Below, in pieces: positions 9,691 through 18,180 of a stretch of DNA of 64,000 nt (position 1 is its first letter; every line of letters starts with the position of its first letter). The DNA is from Bradyrhizobium sp. LTSP849. Lineage in GTDB: Bacteria > Pseudomonadota > Alphaproteobacteria > Rhizobiales > Xanthobacteraceae. The notes below the pieces were generated by a model. That model searched no databases. It had not been told where the DNA came from and saw only the letters and a program-made list of their open reading frames with translations. The translations under genes were made by a program, and so were the position numbers. The stretch lies in NCBI RefSeq assembly GCF_000938255.1, contig NZ_JYMR01000010.1, forward strand, positions 1 through 64,000, written 5' to 3'.

Positions 9691-9716
9691 CAGGGCGGTC
9701 GCAAGGGGCCGCCCTG
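9691..9716 (-). terminator. Hairpin after the DadA-type dehydrogenase
   Basis: A perfect 8-bp stem (CAGGGCGG/CCGCCCTG) with a 10-base loop lies 18 bases beyond the stop codon of the dehydrogenase. No long T-run follows on the minus strand. It may be a weak or Rho-assisted terminator, leaving some read-through into the transporter operon. Confidence 0.5.
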
Positions 9717-9733
9717 CATTGGTTTGCGACCAC

Positions 9734-11047
9734 TCAAGATGCACGACGCAGCTTGTGCTCAACCGCAAGTTCACCTTGAAGCGAGGGAGCGGTCGGCGGC
9801 GCGTTGAGCCCGCGCCAGCCGTCGATGGTCCCGGCAATCATCTGCGCGGTTGCCGCCGACAGCGTCCAGCCGAGATGGCCATGGCCGGTGTTGAAGAACA
9901 CGCCGGGCATCCGCCCTGCGCGCACCACCGGCATCATGTTCGGCATCATCGGGCGCAACCCGGCCCACGGAATAATCCGCGACGTTTCGACGGCGGGGAA
10001 GTTGCTGCGCACCCAATCGACCAACGGCTGCACGCGGTCGGCGCGGATGTCGCGGTTGAAGTCGTTGAACTCGGCCGTGCCGGCGACACGAAAACGATCT
10101 TCGCCGAGCCGGCTGGTGACGATCTTCGCGGCCTCGTCGAGCAGGCTGACGGTCGGCGTCGCGTTGCGGCTCTCGGCGGTGTCGAGCTGCACGGTGATCG
10201 AGTAGCCCTTCACCGGATAGACATTGACGCGCTCGCCGAGGAGGCCGGCGAATTGGCGACTGGCAACGCCGGCGCAGACTACGACGCCGTCGACCTTCAG
10301 CGTGCCACGTGCGGATGCGACGGCGTCGCCAGCGGCGAGATCAGCCCAGCCGACGACAAAGCCGTTGCCGGCGCGGGCGATCGAATCGATGTTGGCGTCG
10401 TGGATGAAGGTTGCGCCGCGGCGCTTGCAGGCGTCTGCAAGCCCGCGCGTGAACTTGTGGATATCGCCGGTCGCATCCGACGGCGTGTAGAAGCCGCCGT
10501 AATACTGCTTGCGCAGCGTCGGCTCGATCGTGCGGATCTCCTCCGGCGTTACCGGGCGCCGATCGAGGCCGCCCTCCTGCAACAGCGCATTGACACGCAG
10601 GCCGGATTCAAAACCCTTCTTGTCGTGATAGATGTGGAGGATGCCGCGGCGTTCGAGATCGAAGTCGATGCCTTCGCGCGTCGCAATCTCGAACAGGTGC
10701 TTGCGGGCTTCGATCGCGAGTCGCGTGGTCTCGATGGTGTTGGCGCGGTAGTTGCCGATATTGGCGACGAACTCGCCCATCCAGGAATATTTGTGCCAAT
10801 TCGGCCGCGGGTTCATCAACAGCGGTGCGTCGCGCCGGAACATCCAGCGCAGGCCTTTCAGGATCGTTGCGGTGCTATTCCAGACTTCGGCATTGCTGGC
10901 GGAGAGCTGTCCGCCATTGGCGAAGGAGGTCTCCATCGCGGCGTAGCGGTGCTTGTCGAGCACCGTCACCTCAAAGCCGCGTTCGAGCAGGGCATAGGCA
11001 GTCGTTACGCCGGTGATACCGGCGCCGATAATGGCAATATGGGTCAT
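9734..11047 (-). CDS. FAD-dependent D-amino-acid dehydrogenase / glycine-oxidising DadA-type protein
   Basis: A 437-residue DAO-superfamily flavoprotein. The dinucleotide-binding motif IIGAGITGVTTAY is at the N-terminus (7-19). The C-terminal WAGLRPMMPNMMPVV and NTGHGHLGWT segments are characteristic of DadA D-amino-acid dehydrogenases, which oxidise D-amino acids to 2-oxo acids and ammonia and pass electrons to quinone. What sets this copy apart is its leader: a tandem glycine riboswitch ends about 65 bases before the ATG. That suggests glycine, or a compound that generates it, is part of its physiological role, so a glycine- or N-substituted-glycine-oxidising activity should be considered. 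A GGGAG ribosome site lies about 15 bases before the start. Confidence 0.88.
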   Translation of the reverse strand: MTHIAIIGAGITGVTTAYALLERGFEVTVLDKHRYAAMETSFANGGQLSASNAEVWNSTATILKGLRWMFRRDAPLLMNPRPNWHKYSWMGEFVANIGNYRANTIETTRLAIEARKHLFEIATREGIDFDLERRGILHIYHDKKGFESGLRVNALLQEGGLDRRPVTPEEIRTIEPTLRKQYYGGFYTPSDATGDIHKFTRGLADACKRRGATFIHDANIDSIARAGNGFVVGWADLAAGDAVASARGTLKVDGVVVCAGVASRQFAGLLGERVNVYPVKGYSITVQLDTAESRNATPTVSLLDEAAKIVTSRLGEDRFRVAGTAEFNDFNRDIRADRVQPLVDWVRSNFPAVETSRIIPWAGLRPMMPNMMPVVRAGRMPGVFFNTGHGHLGWTLSAATAQMIAGTIDGWRGLNAPPTAPSLQGELAVEHKLRRAS

Positions 11048-11084
11048 GGCAGGTTCGGGGCTCCCGTGAGTTAGAGTCGGCTAA

Positions 11085-11109
11085 CCGCCGGCCACAAGGC
11101 CGTTGGCGG
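11085..11109 (-). promoter_or_regulatory. Hairpin between glycine riboswitch and dehydrogenase gene (possible expression platform)
   Basis: A strong stem sits directly after the second aptamer: 5 bp plus 4 bp with a 3-base bulge and a 4-base loop. It is not followed by a U-run, so it is not a classical intrinsic terminator. It lies 37 bases before the ATG. It may take part in switching through alternative pairing with the aptamer P1 strand, or act with the ribosome site. Confidence 0.4.
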
Positions 11110-11112
11110 CGC

Positions 11113-11343
11113 CCCATCTGTCACGGTTACCTGAGAGCTTGATCCGGCGCGGACCTGACAAGGGCGGACCCTCACGAGGTCTATGCGGACTATCCCCTTC
11201 GGTGGACGTCACGACCACGCTGGCCGCGCCGTCTCTCTCCAGATCGTCCTGACGATACAGTCCTTTTGCCTGAGAGTTTCCGGGGCGGTTGCTCCGTCGG
11301 CGCCACAACGAAAGCTAGAGGCCTTCGTTGTGATCTCTCCCGC
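11113..11343 (-). promoter_or_regulatory. Tandem glycine riboswitch (two aptamers)
   Basis: Read on the minus strand, two glycine aptamers follow each other. Aptamer 1 (about 11343-11245) begins GGAGAG, has the core GCGCCGACGGAGCAA and the conserved end AACTCTCAGGCAAAAGGAC. Aptamer 2 (about 11242-11113) begins GGAGAGA and has CACCGAAGGGG with an extended variable stem. It ends AGCTCTCAGGTAACCGTGAC and AGATGGGG. A short linker joins them, as in known cooperative tandem gcvT-type riboswitches. It lies in the leader of the DadA-type gene and not upstream of gcvTHP genes, of which none are visible in this window. Its direction excludes control of the M20 peptidase, whose 3' end lies upstream of it. 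Confidence 0.93.
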
Positions 11344-11446
11344 ATCGTCGCGTGGACCAGCGACAAGTACGATACGCCTCATTTTTGGACAAGGCTAAAT
11401 TTCGACCGCGACTGCCAACGCATTGTGCAGTGCGAAATTGATTCAA

Positions 11447-12577
11447 TTATTCCAGGGTCGCCAGCAGCCCGGCCATCAGGCGGCCGCGCTCGATCAGGCT
11501 GTCGACCTCGATGAACTCCTCCAGCGTGTGGCCGTTGCCGCCACGCACACCCAGGCCGTCGAGCGTAGGAATGCCCATCGCGCCCGTAAAGTTGCCGTCG
11601 GAACCACCGCCGGAGCTCGCATGCGGCAGCTTCGCGCCAAGCGACTCGGCGATGCCGCGCGCCTTTTCATAGAGCGCCATGGTGCCGGCATCCGGCTCCC
11701 ACACGGGACGGGTGACGCCGCGCGTGACCTTAAAGGAGACGTCATTGGCTGAGCCCGACAGCGCCAGCATTCGCTCGACGCCGCGATCGAGATCGGCCTG
11801 ACGCTTGGCCATGGAGAGCGCTTCGCCGGTGGCGGTCGTGGCAACGCAATTGACCCATTGGCCGCCATGCACGACGCCGACCGAGAAGGTGCAGTCGTCC
11901 GTGGTCATCGCGTCGATCGCGAGAATCTGCCGCGCCATCTCGCGGATGGCGGAGCGACCCGCCGACAGCGTCGCGCCGGCGTGGCTCGGACGTCCGGTCG
12001 CCTCGAGATTGAAGCGCGCGATGGCATAACGTCCGGTGGTGACGCCGTTGTCGGCGCGGCCGGGCTCCGGCACCAGCACGTATTTGTTGCGCGCGGCCTC
12101 CGCCTCGATGATGTCGCGCGTCGAGGGCGTGCCGACTTCCTCGTCCGGCGTGAACAGCACGGTGATCGGCAGCGGTGTGGTGAAGGAGGCACGCGCCAGC
12201 TGCCGGATCGCTTCCAGCGAGAGATAGTTGCCGCCCTTCATGTCGTAGATGCCGGGGCCGTAGCATTTGCCGCCCTCGCGGCGCCATGTCAGCTTCTCGA
12301 TGGTGCCGACCGGGTGGACGGTATCCATATGCCCGGCGATCAGGATGCCCGGCTCGCCCTGCTTCGGATGGGGAAAGCGCGCGCGGATGACGCCGCCAAA
12401 GCCTTGCCGGCCTCCAATGCGCTCGATCGTCGCACCCATGATGGCCATGTCCCGCGCTGCGATATCGAGCATGCGGTTGACCGCGCCTGCGTCCCAGGTC
12501 GGGCTTTCGCATTCCACCCAGTTGCGCAGACCCTGGAGCATGGCCTCGGAATCAAAGGGAAGATTGGCTGGATTCAT
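11447..12577 (-). CDS. M20 family metallopeptidase (ArgE/carboxypeptidase G2-like)
   Basis: A 376-residue di-zinc peptidase of the M20A/ArgE-DapE-CPG2 group. Metal-site motifs include GHMDTVHPVG, GPGIYDMKGG with the bridging aspartate, TPDEEVG with the catalytic glutamate, and VPEPG. The C-terminal HASSGGGSDGNF segment and the GNGHTLEEF histidine are also typical. Family members release C-terminal glutamate or deacylate amino acids. I chose the ATG at 12577 because the longer frame begins in sequence without family similarity. The gene lies upstream of the riboswitch, divergent from the binding-protein genes and facing the same way as the transporter. It is a plausible peptide-trimming step. 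Confidence 0.88.
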   Translation of the reverse strand: MNPANLPFDSEAMLQGLRNWVECESPTWDAGAVNRMLDIAARDMAIMGATIERIGGRQGFGGVIRARFPHPKQGEPGILIAGHMDTVHPVGTIEKLTWRREGGKCYGPGIYDMKGGNYLSLEAIRQLARASFTTPLPITVLFTPDEEVGTPSTRDIIEAEAARNKYVLVPEPGRADNGVTTGRYAIARFNLEATGRPSHAGATLSAGRSAIREMARQILAIDAMTTDDCTFSVGVVHGGQWVNCVATTATGEALSMAKRQADLDRGVERMLALSGSANDVSFKVTRGVTRPVWEPDAGTMALYEKARGIAESLGAKLPHASSGGGSDGNFTGAMGIPTLDGLGVRGGNGHTLEEFIEVDSLIERGRLMAGLLATLE

Positions 12578-12839
12578 CGGGAAGTCTCTCAAGCTTCGAA
12601 GGTGGAACGCGCATTGCATCGGCAAGCAGCGCGAACAGCGTTGTAGAGCCAAACCGGTCGCTGTGGAGCCCATGTGCACGCCGCCATGGGCTGCAACGAA
12701 AGCCGATTGACGGGCTCAACGCTGTCTGCAAGTCTCGAAAAGATAAAGGCATTGCATGAGGTTAGTTCGCCCAAAGAACGAACCGAATGCTCAACCAATA
12801 ACCTGCCTTTGAACAGTTTCACGTCAGGAGAAACTTTAT

Positions 12840-14450
12840 ATGTTCCACATGATGCGCCGGGGGCGTCGCGCGTTCGCCTCCAAACTTGCGCTGTCGGTCG
12901 TCGCGCTTTCGACCGCGCTGGCCTCGCCAGTGCTTGCGGCCGGCAAGACCATCACCGCGGTGATGCATTCCGATCTTCGCATCATCGATCCGATCTTCAC
13001 GACCGCCTACATCACGCGTGACCATGGTTACATGGTTTACGACACGTTGATCACGACGGACGCGAATTTCAAGATCCAGCCGCAGATGGCCGACTGGAAG
13101 GTCTCCGACGACAAGCTCACCTACACCTTCACGCTGCGCGACGGGCTCAAGTGGCACGACGGCGCACCGGTGACGGCCGAAGACTGCGTCGCCTCGCTGA
13201 AGCGCTGGGCCGCCGTCGACGGCATGGGCCAGCAGATGATGACCTTCACGGCCAGCATCGAGGCGACCGACGCCAAGACCATCACGCTGAAGCTGAAGGA
13301 ACCCTACGGCCTCGTGCTGGACTCGATCGGCAAACCCTCTTCGCGCGTCGCTTTCATGATGCCGAAGCGCCTGGCCGAAACGCCGCCGGACAAGCAGATC
13401 CCCGAGCAGATCGGCTCCGGCCCCTTCAAGTTCGTGCAGGGCGAATTCCAGCCCGGCGTGAAGGCGGTCTACGTCAAGAACACCGACTACGTGCCGCGCA
13501 AGGAGCCGGCGAGCTGGACCGCCGGCGGCAAGGTCGTGAAGGTCGACCGCGTCGAGTGGATCACCATGCCGGACGCGCAGACCGCGGTGAACGCGCTGCA
13601 ATCGGGCGACATCGACTTCATGGAAGTGCCGCCGTGGGATCTGCTGCCGGTGCTTGAAGGCAATGCCGATCTCAAGGTCGAGACGCTCAACAAGTTCGGC
13701 TATCAGACGCTCGGGCGCATGAACTTCCTCTATCCGCCCTTCGACAATCCGAAGATCCGCCGCGCTGCGTTTCTGGCGATGAACCAGAAGGACGTGCTCG
13801 ACGCGCTCGTCGGCAATCCCAAATACTACAAGATCTGTGGTGCCTTCTTCATCTGCGACACGCCGTTTGCGTCCGACGTCGGCTCGGAGACGCTGGTGAA
13901 GGGCAACGGCATGGCGGAAGCCAAGAAGGCGCTCGCCGAGTCCGGCTATGACGGTACGCCCGTCGTGGTCATGGTGCCCGGCGACGTCGTGACGTTGAAG
14001 GCGCAGCCGACGGTCGCGGTGCAGCTGCTCCGCGAGGCCGGCTTCAAGGTCGACGCGCAGGCGACCGACTGGCAGACGGTGGTGAGCCGTCGCGCCAGCC
14101 AGAAGCCCCCGAAAGAGGGCGGTTGGAACATGTTCTTCACCAACTGGGTGAGCGCCGACGTCTCCAACCCGATCTCCAATCTCTCGATCGGCGGCCAGGG
14201 CAAGAAGGGCGGCTGGTTCGGCTGGGCGGAAGACGCCAAGATCGAGAAGCTCAAGGACGACTTCGTCCGCGCCGCCTCGCTCGACGATCAGAAGAAGATC
14301 GCGACCGAGATCCAGAAGGAAGCCTACGACCAAGTGATCTATGTGCCGCTCGGCCAGTATCTGGCGCCGAGCGCATGGCGGAAGTCGCTGTCGGGCGTGC
14401 TCGACGGCCCGGCGACCCCGGTGTTCTGGAACATCGACAAGTCCGAGTAA
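12840..14450 (+). CDS. Peptide ABC transporter substrate-binding protein, copy 1 (SBP_bac_5)
   Basis: A 536-residue periplasmic binding protein of family 5 (DppA/OppA/GsiB type). It has a basic N-terminus, a hydrophobic stretch and an AxA-type cleavage site around VLAAG, so it is exported by Sec. A clear AGGAGA ribosome site precedes the ATG. It is almost identical to the next gene except around residues 268-300. It has no permease or ATPase genes of its own nearby on the plus strand, so it most likely delivers substrate to the transporter encoded at 6.0-9.6 kb. It is followed by a strong hairpin with arms AAGGCGCG/CGCGCCTT. Confidence 0.93.
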   Translation: MFHMMRRGRRAFASKLALSVVALSTALASPVLAAGKTITAVMHSDLRIIDPIFTTAYITRDHGYMVYDTLITTDANFKIQPQMADWKVSDDKLTYTFTLRDGLKWHDGAPVTAEDCVASLKRWAAVDGMGQQMMTFTASIEATDAKTITLKLKEPYGLVLDSIGKPSSRVAFMMPKRLAETPPDKQIPEQIGSGPFKFVQGEFQPGVKAVYVKNTDYVPRKEPASWTAGGKVVKVDRVEWITMPDAQTAVNALQSGDIDFMEVPPWDLLPVLEGNADLKVETLNKFGYQTLGRMNFLYPPFDNPKIRRAAFLAMNQKDVLDALVGNPKYYKICGAFFICDTPFASDVGSETLVKGNGMAEAKKALAESGYDGTPVVVMVPGDVVTLKAQPTVAVQLLREAGFKVDAQATDWQTVVSRRASQKPPKEGGWNMFFTNWVSADVSNPISNLSIGGQGKKGGWFGWAEDAKIEKLKDDFVRAASLDDQKKIATEIQKEAYDQVIYVPLGQYLAPSAWRKSLSGVLDGPATPVFWNIDKSE

Positions 14451-14469
14451 GGCCAAGTCCAAGTAAGGG

Positions 14470-14531
14470 AAGGCGCGTTAGCGCGCCTTCTGTTCCGGCC
14501 ATCACGCGGCGTCGCTGTCATCAGCGGCGCC
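14470..14531 (+). terminator. Two hairpins after binding-protein copy 1
   Basis: A perfect 8-bp stem with a TTAG loop (14470-14489) is followed by a second 10-bp stem with one wobble pair (14508-14531). The second stem is closely related to the terminator after copy 2, so the 3' flank was duplicated together with the gene. The T-runs are weak, and partial read-through into copy 2 is likely. Confidence 0.6.
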
Positions 14532-14550
14532 GCTCGCCAGGAGAGCTTCA

Positions 14551-16149
14551 ATGTTCCAATTCATGCGTCGGGCTTTCGCCTCCTCACTTGCGATTCCACT
14601 CGTGGCGCTTTCGGCACTGGCCTCGCCGGTTCTTGCCGCAGGCAAGACCATCACCGCCGTGATGCATTCGGATCTGCGCATCCTCGATCCGATCTTCACC
14701 AGCGCCTATATCGCGCGTGATCATGGCTACATGGTCTACGACACGCTGATCGCGACGGATGCGAATTTCAAGATCCAGCCGCAGATGGCCGACTGGAAGA
14801 TCTCCGACGACAAGCTGACCTATACCTTCACGCTGCGCGATGGTCTGAAGTGGCATGACGGTACGCCGGTCACCGCGGAAGATTGCGTTGCCTCCCTGAA
14901 GCGCTGGGCCGCTGTCGATAGCATGGGGCAGCAGATGATGCTGTTCACTGCGAGCATCGAGGCGACCGACCCGAAGACCATCACGCTGAAGCTGAAGGAG
15001 CCCTACGCGCTCGTGCTGGAATCGATCGGCAAGCCGTCGTCGCGGGTCGCTTTCATGATGCCGAAGCGTCTCGCCGAGACGCCGGCGGACAAGCAGATCC
15101 CCGAGCAGATCGGCTCCGGCCCCTTCAAATTCGTGCAGAGTGAATTCCAGCCCGGGGTGAAGTCGATCTACGTCAAGAACACCGACTACGTGCCGCGCAA
15201 GGAGCCGGCGAGCTGGACCTCCGGCGGCAAGGTGGTGAAGGTCGATCGCGTCGAATGGATTACGATGCCGGACGCGCAGACGGCGTTGAACGCGCTGCAG
15301 TCGGGTGACATCGATTTCATGGAAAATCCTGCCTTCGAAATGTTGCCCACCATCGAAGCCGACAAGGAGCTCAAACTCGAGACCCTGAACAAGTTCGGAT
15401 TCCAGACGGGCGCGCGGATGAACTTCCTCCATCCGCCATTCGATAACGTCAAGGTCCGCCGCGCAGCACTCATGGCGGTCAACCAGAAGGACGTGCTCGA
15501 CGCGCTGATCGGCAATCCCAAATACTACAAGACTTGCGCCGCGGTCTTCATCTGCGACACGCCGTTCGCGACAGAGGTCGGCGGTGAGACCCTCGCGAAG
15601 GGCGGCGACGTTGCTGCGGCCAAGAAGGCGCTCGCCGAGTCCGGTTACGACGGGACACCGGTCGTGCTCATGGCGCCGGGCGACGTGCTGACGCTGAAGG
15701 CTCAACCGATCGTGGTGGCCCAGCAGCTGCGCGAAGCCGGCTTCAAGGTCGACTTGCAGGCGACCGACTGGCAGACGGTGGTGAGTCGTCGCGCCAGCCA
15801 GAAGCCTCCGAAGGAGGGCGGCTGGAACATGTTCATCACAAATTGGGTCAGCGCCGACGTGGTCAACCCGATCTCCAACATCGCCGTCGGCGGGCAGGGC
15901 AAGAAGGGCGGCTGGTTCGGCTGGGCGGAAGACGCCAAGGTCGAGCAGCTCAAGGACGCCTTCGTTCGTGCGGCCTCGCTCGATGATCAGAAGAAGATCG
16001 CGACCGAGATCCAGAAGGAGACCTACGACCAGGTGCTCTATGTCCCGCTCGGCCAGTATCAGGCGCCGAGCGCGTGGCGGAAGTCGCTGACCGGCGTGCT
16101 CGATGGCCCGGCGACCCCGGTGTTCTGGAATATCGACAAGTCGGAGTAA
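14551..16149 (+). CDS. Peptide ABC transporter substrate-binding protein, copy 2 (SBP_bac_5)
   Basis: A 532-residue paralogue of the preceding gene, with the same signal peptide layout and near-identical sequence through most of its length. It is clearly different at about residues 262-296, the region following GDIDFME. This lies in domain II of family 5 binding proteins, where substitutions could alter ligand choice. A CCAGGAGAG ribosome site precedes the ATG. The copies arose by tandem duplication including their 3' hairpins. Both probably serve the same membrane transporter with slightly different ligands. Confidence 0.93.
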   Translation: MFQFMRRAFASSLAIPLVALSALASPVLAAGKTITAVMHSDLRILDPIFTSAYIARDHGYMVYDTLIATDANFKIQPQMADWKISDDKLTYTFTLRDGLKWHDGTPVTAEDCVASLKRWAAVDSMGQQMMLFTASIEATDPKTITLKLKEPYALVLESIGKPSSRVAFMMPKRLAETPADKQIPEQIGSGPFKFVQSEFQPGVKSIYVKNTDYVPRKEPASWTSGGKVVKVDRVEWITMPDAQTALNALQSGDIDFMENPAFEMLPTIEADKELKLETLNKFGFQTGARMNFLHPPFDNVKVRRAALMAVNQKDVLDALIGNPKYYKTCAAVFICDTPFATEVGGETLAKGGDVAAAKKALAESGYDGTPVVLMAPGDVLTLKAQPIVVAQQLREAGFKVDLQATDWQTVVSRRASQKPPKEGGWNMFITNWVSADVVNPISNIAVGGQGKKGGWFGWAEDAKVEQLKDAFVRAASLDDQKKIATEIQKETYDQVLYVPLGQYQAPSAWRKSLTGVLDGPATPVFWNIDKSE

Positions 16150-16188
16150 GGGAGGGCGCGTCCCGCACCTTTCGTCCAATCATCACCC

Positions 16189-16222
16189 GGCGCCGCTGTC
16201 ATCAGCGGCGCCGTTGTCTTTT
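16189..16222 (+). terminator. Rho-independent terminator after binding-protein copy 2
   Basis: A perfect 10-bp stem, GGCGCCGCTG with a TCAT loop, is followed directly by GTTGTCTTTT. It lies 40 bases past the stop codon and closes the binding-protein transcript. Confidence 0.85.
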
Positions 16223-16340
16223 GCCAGCCTTGTTCCGCAAGGCCAGCGAGCTTTTAACTCTTCCAGTCTCCAATTATTGCTATTTGTTTCCGATCTGAAC
16301 TAGATGATTTGTCTTCGCTCATTACTTTCCCTCCCTCGAT

Positions 16341-17976
16341 TTGAATCACGTGCTGATCGATTTTGCATTCCAGGCGATGGCCGAGCGGTCAGATCGCGCG
16401 CCGGCGCGATGGCGCCTGCCGTTGCTGCGCTGGCTTGATGGCGTCGAGGCGGGCTGGGGCGTTCCACTGCTCCTGGTCTGCTTCGTCGCGGTCTGGACGC
16501 TGTATCTCGCCATCGCCTATGCCGGCGGCGGGCTGCACCCCGATACGCTCGAGTCCTGGACGCTGGGGCGGCATTTCGCCTGGGGCTATCACAAGCATCC
16601 GCCGTTGATGGGCTGGGTTGCCGCGGCCTGGACCTCGGTCTTTCCGCTCAGCGACTGGTCGCTGCAATTGATGGCGATGGCGAATGCGGGACTTGCGCTG
16701 TTCTTCGTCGACCTGGTCGCGCGGCAGTTCGTGACCGGGCACAAGCGCATCCTGGTGCTGCTGCTTTTGATGCTGACGCCGGCCTATCAATTCCACGCCC
16801 AGCGCTTCAACGCCAACGCCGTGCTGCTCGTGATCTGGCCGCTCGCCACCTGGTGCTTCCTGCGCGCGTTCGAGGCCCGCAGCGCGTTCTGGGCGGCTGC
16901 CGCGGGATGCGCCACGGCGCTCGCAATGGTCGGCAAGTATTATTCGGTCTTTCTGATCGCGAGTTTTGCATTTGCTGCGCTGGCGCATCCCGCGCGACGC
17001 GCCTATTTCACGTCCGCTTCGCCCTGGATCTCGATCGTCGCCGGGCTTGCGGTGCTGTCGCCGCATCTCTACTGGCTCGCCACCACGGGCGCGTCGACCT
17101 TCACCTATGCGCTGAACCACGCCAACGGCAACGCCATCAGCTCGCTCGGGGAAGTGAAGAACTTTCTGCTGGGACTTGCTGCGGCCATGAGCGTGTCGGC
17201 CGTCATCTGGGTATTGATCGCAGGGACGCGACTAAAACAGTTTTTCGGCCGACTTCGCCGCGATGAGCCCCGGCCTGCGACTTCTCTTCTATGTCGCCAT
17301 CGGCACGATCGCCCTGCCGGTCCTGACATCGCTCGCAATGGGCACGGATCTGCCGTCGCTATGGGCCTTGCAGGGACTATTCCTGTTCGTCGTTCTCATC
17401 GTCTGCGGCACGCGCTACCCGATCGAGCGCTTCTACACCGTCAATGCCACGATCATTGTCGCCGGCGTCGCGCTCGCGGCCGTTCTGGTCGCAGCACCAA
17501 TCCATGCCGTCTACCGCAACATCAACGGTTATGAAGAGGGACGGAATTTTTACGCGCAAGCCGCGAACGAGGTCACCCGGCAATGGCGCGAATTGACCGG
17601 CGAGCCGCTCAGCGCGATCAGCGGCGACGATTCGCTGGCTTTCGCCACGGCCTTTTACAGCCCCGATCATCCGTATTATGCGCGGCCCCTCGCGTATCAA
17701 TACGAATGGGGATTACCCCGCAAGACGACGCTCGATCGCGGCTGGGCTGCGCTGTGCTTCCGTGGCCAGGATGGTTGTGATCGCTGGATGGAGGAGGTGT
17801 CTTCGCGCGCCGGGAACTTTGTCAGGCGCGAATTCACCGTGCAGGCATCGCTGTGGGGCAAGCCCGGCCTGACGCGGGATGTGGTCGTGCTGATGGTGCC
17901 GCCACGTGCGAACGGTGATGCCGCGCCCGAAAGTGCCGCGCAGGATTTCAGCGCCAGCAAGCGCAGTCCGGAATAA
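16341..17976 (+). pseudogene. Frameshifted GT39-type membrane glycosyltransferase
   Basis: Two overlapping frames encode one protein. The first (16341 to about 17245) has the N-terminal part of a GT39/ArnT-like polytopic membrane glycosyltransferase, including the HKHPPLMGW segment seen in this group. The second (from about 17245 to 17976) continues the transmembrane segments and the soluble C-terminal region. The join falls at a T5 run (17241-17245). Removing one T gives a continuous protein reading LKQFSADFAAMSPG. As written, the first frame runs into arginine-rich out-of-frame sequence until 17534. It is either a recent pseudogene or a sequencing error in the homopolymer. The start is uncertain: TTG at 16341, or ATG at 16377 in the same frame. 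Confidence 0.8.
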
Positions 17977-18180
17977 CGCGCGTCTCTCAGCAGTGGCTGT
18001 CGCGCAGCCCCTCGAGTCCTTCGCTTGCGAAGGGAGGCTTAAATGCGGGCTGCTTCACGGCAGTGGCCGATCGCTGCGCCTCAGTTAGTTCCGACGCGTG
18101 ATCGGTTTCGTTGCGTTTCGGTTCCATTGAGGCGGCCTTTCGATTGCTGCATGACAACATCGAAAGGCCCGCGAAGTTCC

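Noticed and set aside
12819..16179. Long minus-strand frames opposite both binding-protein genes
   Set aside because: Two paralogous shadows of duplicated genes; arginine/histidine-rich composition and no signal or domain features.
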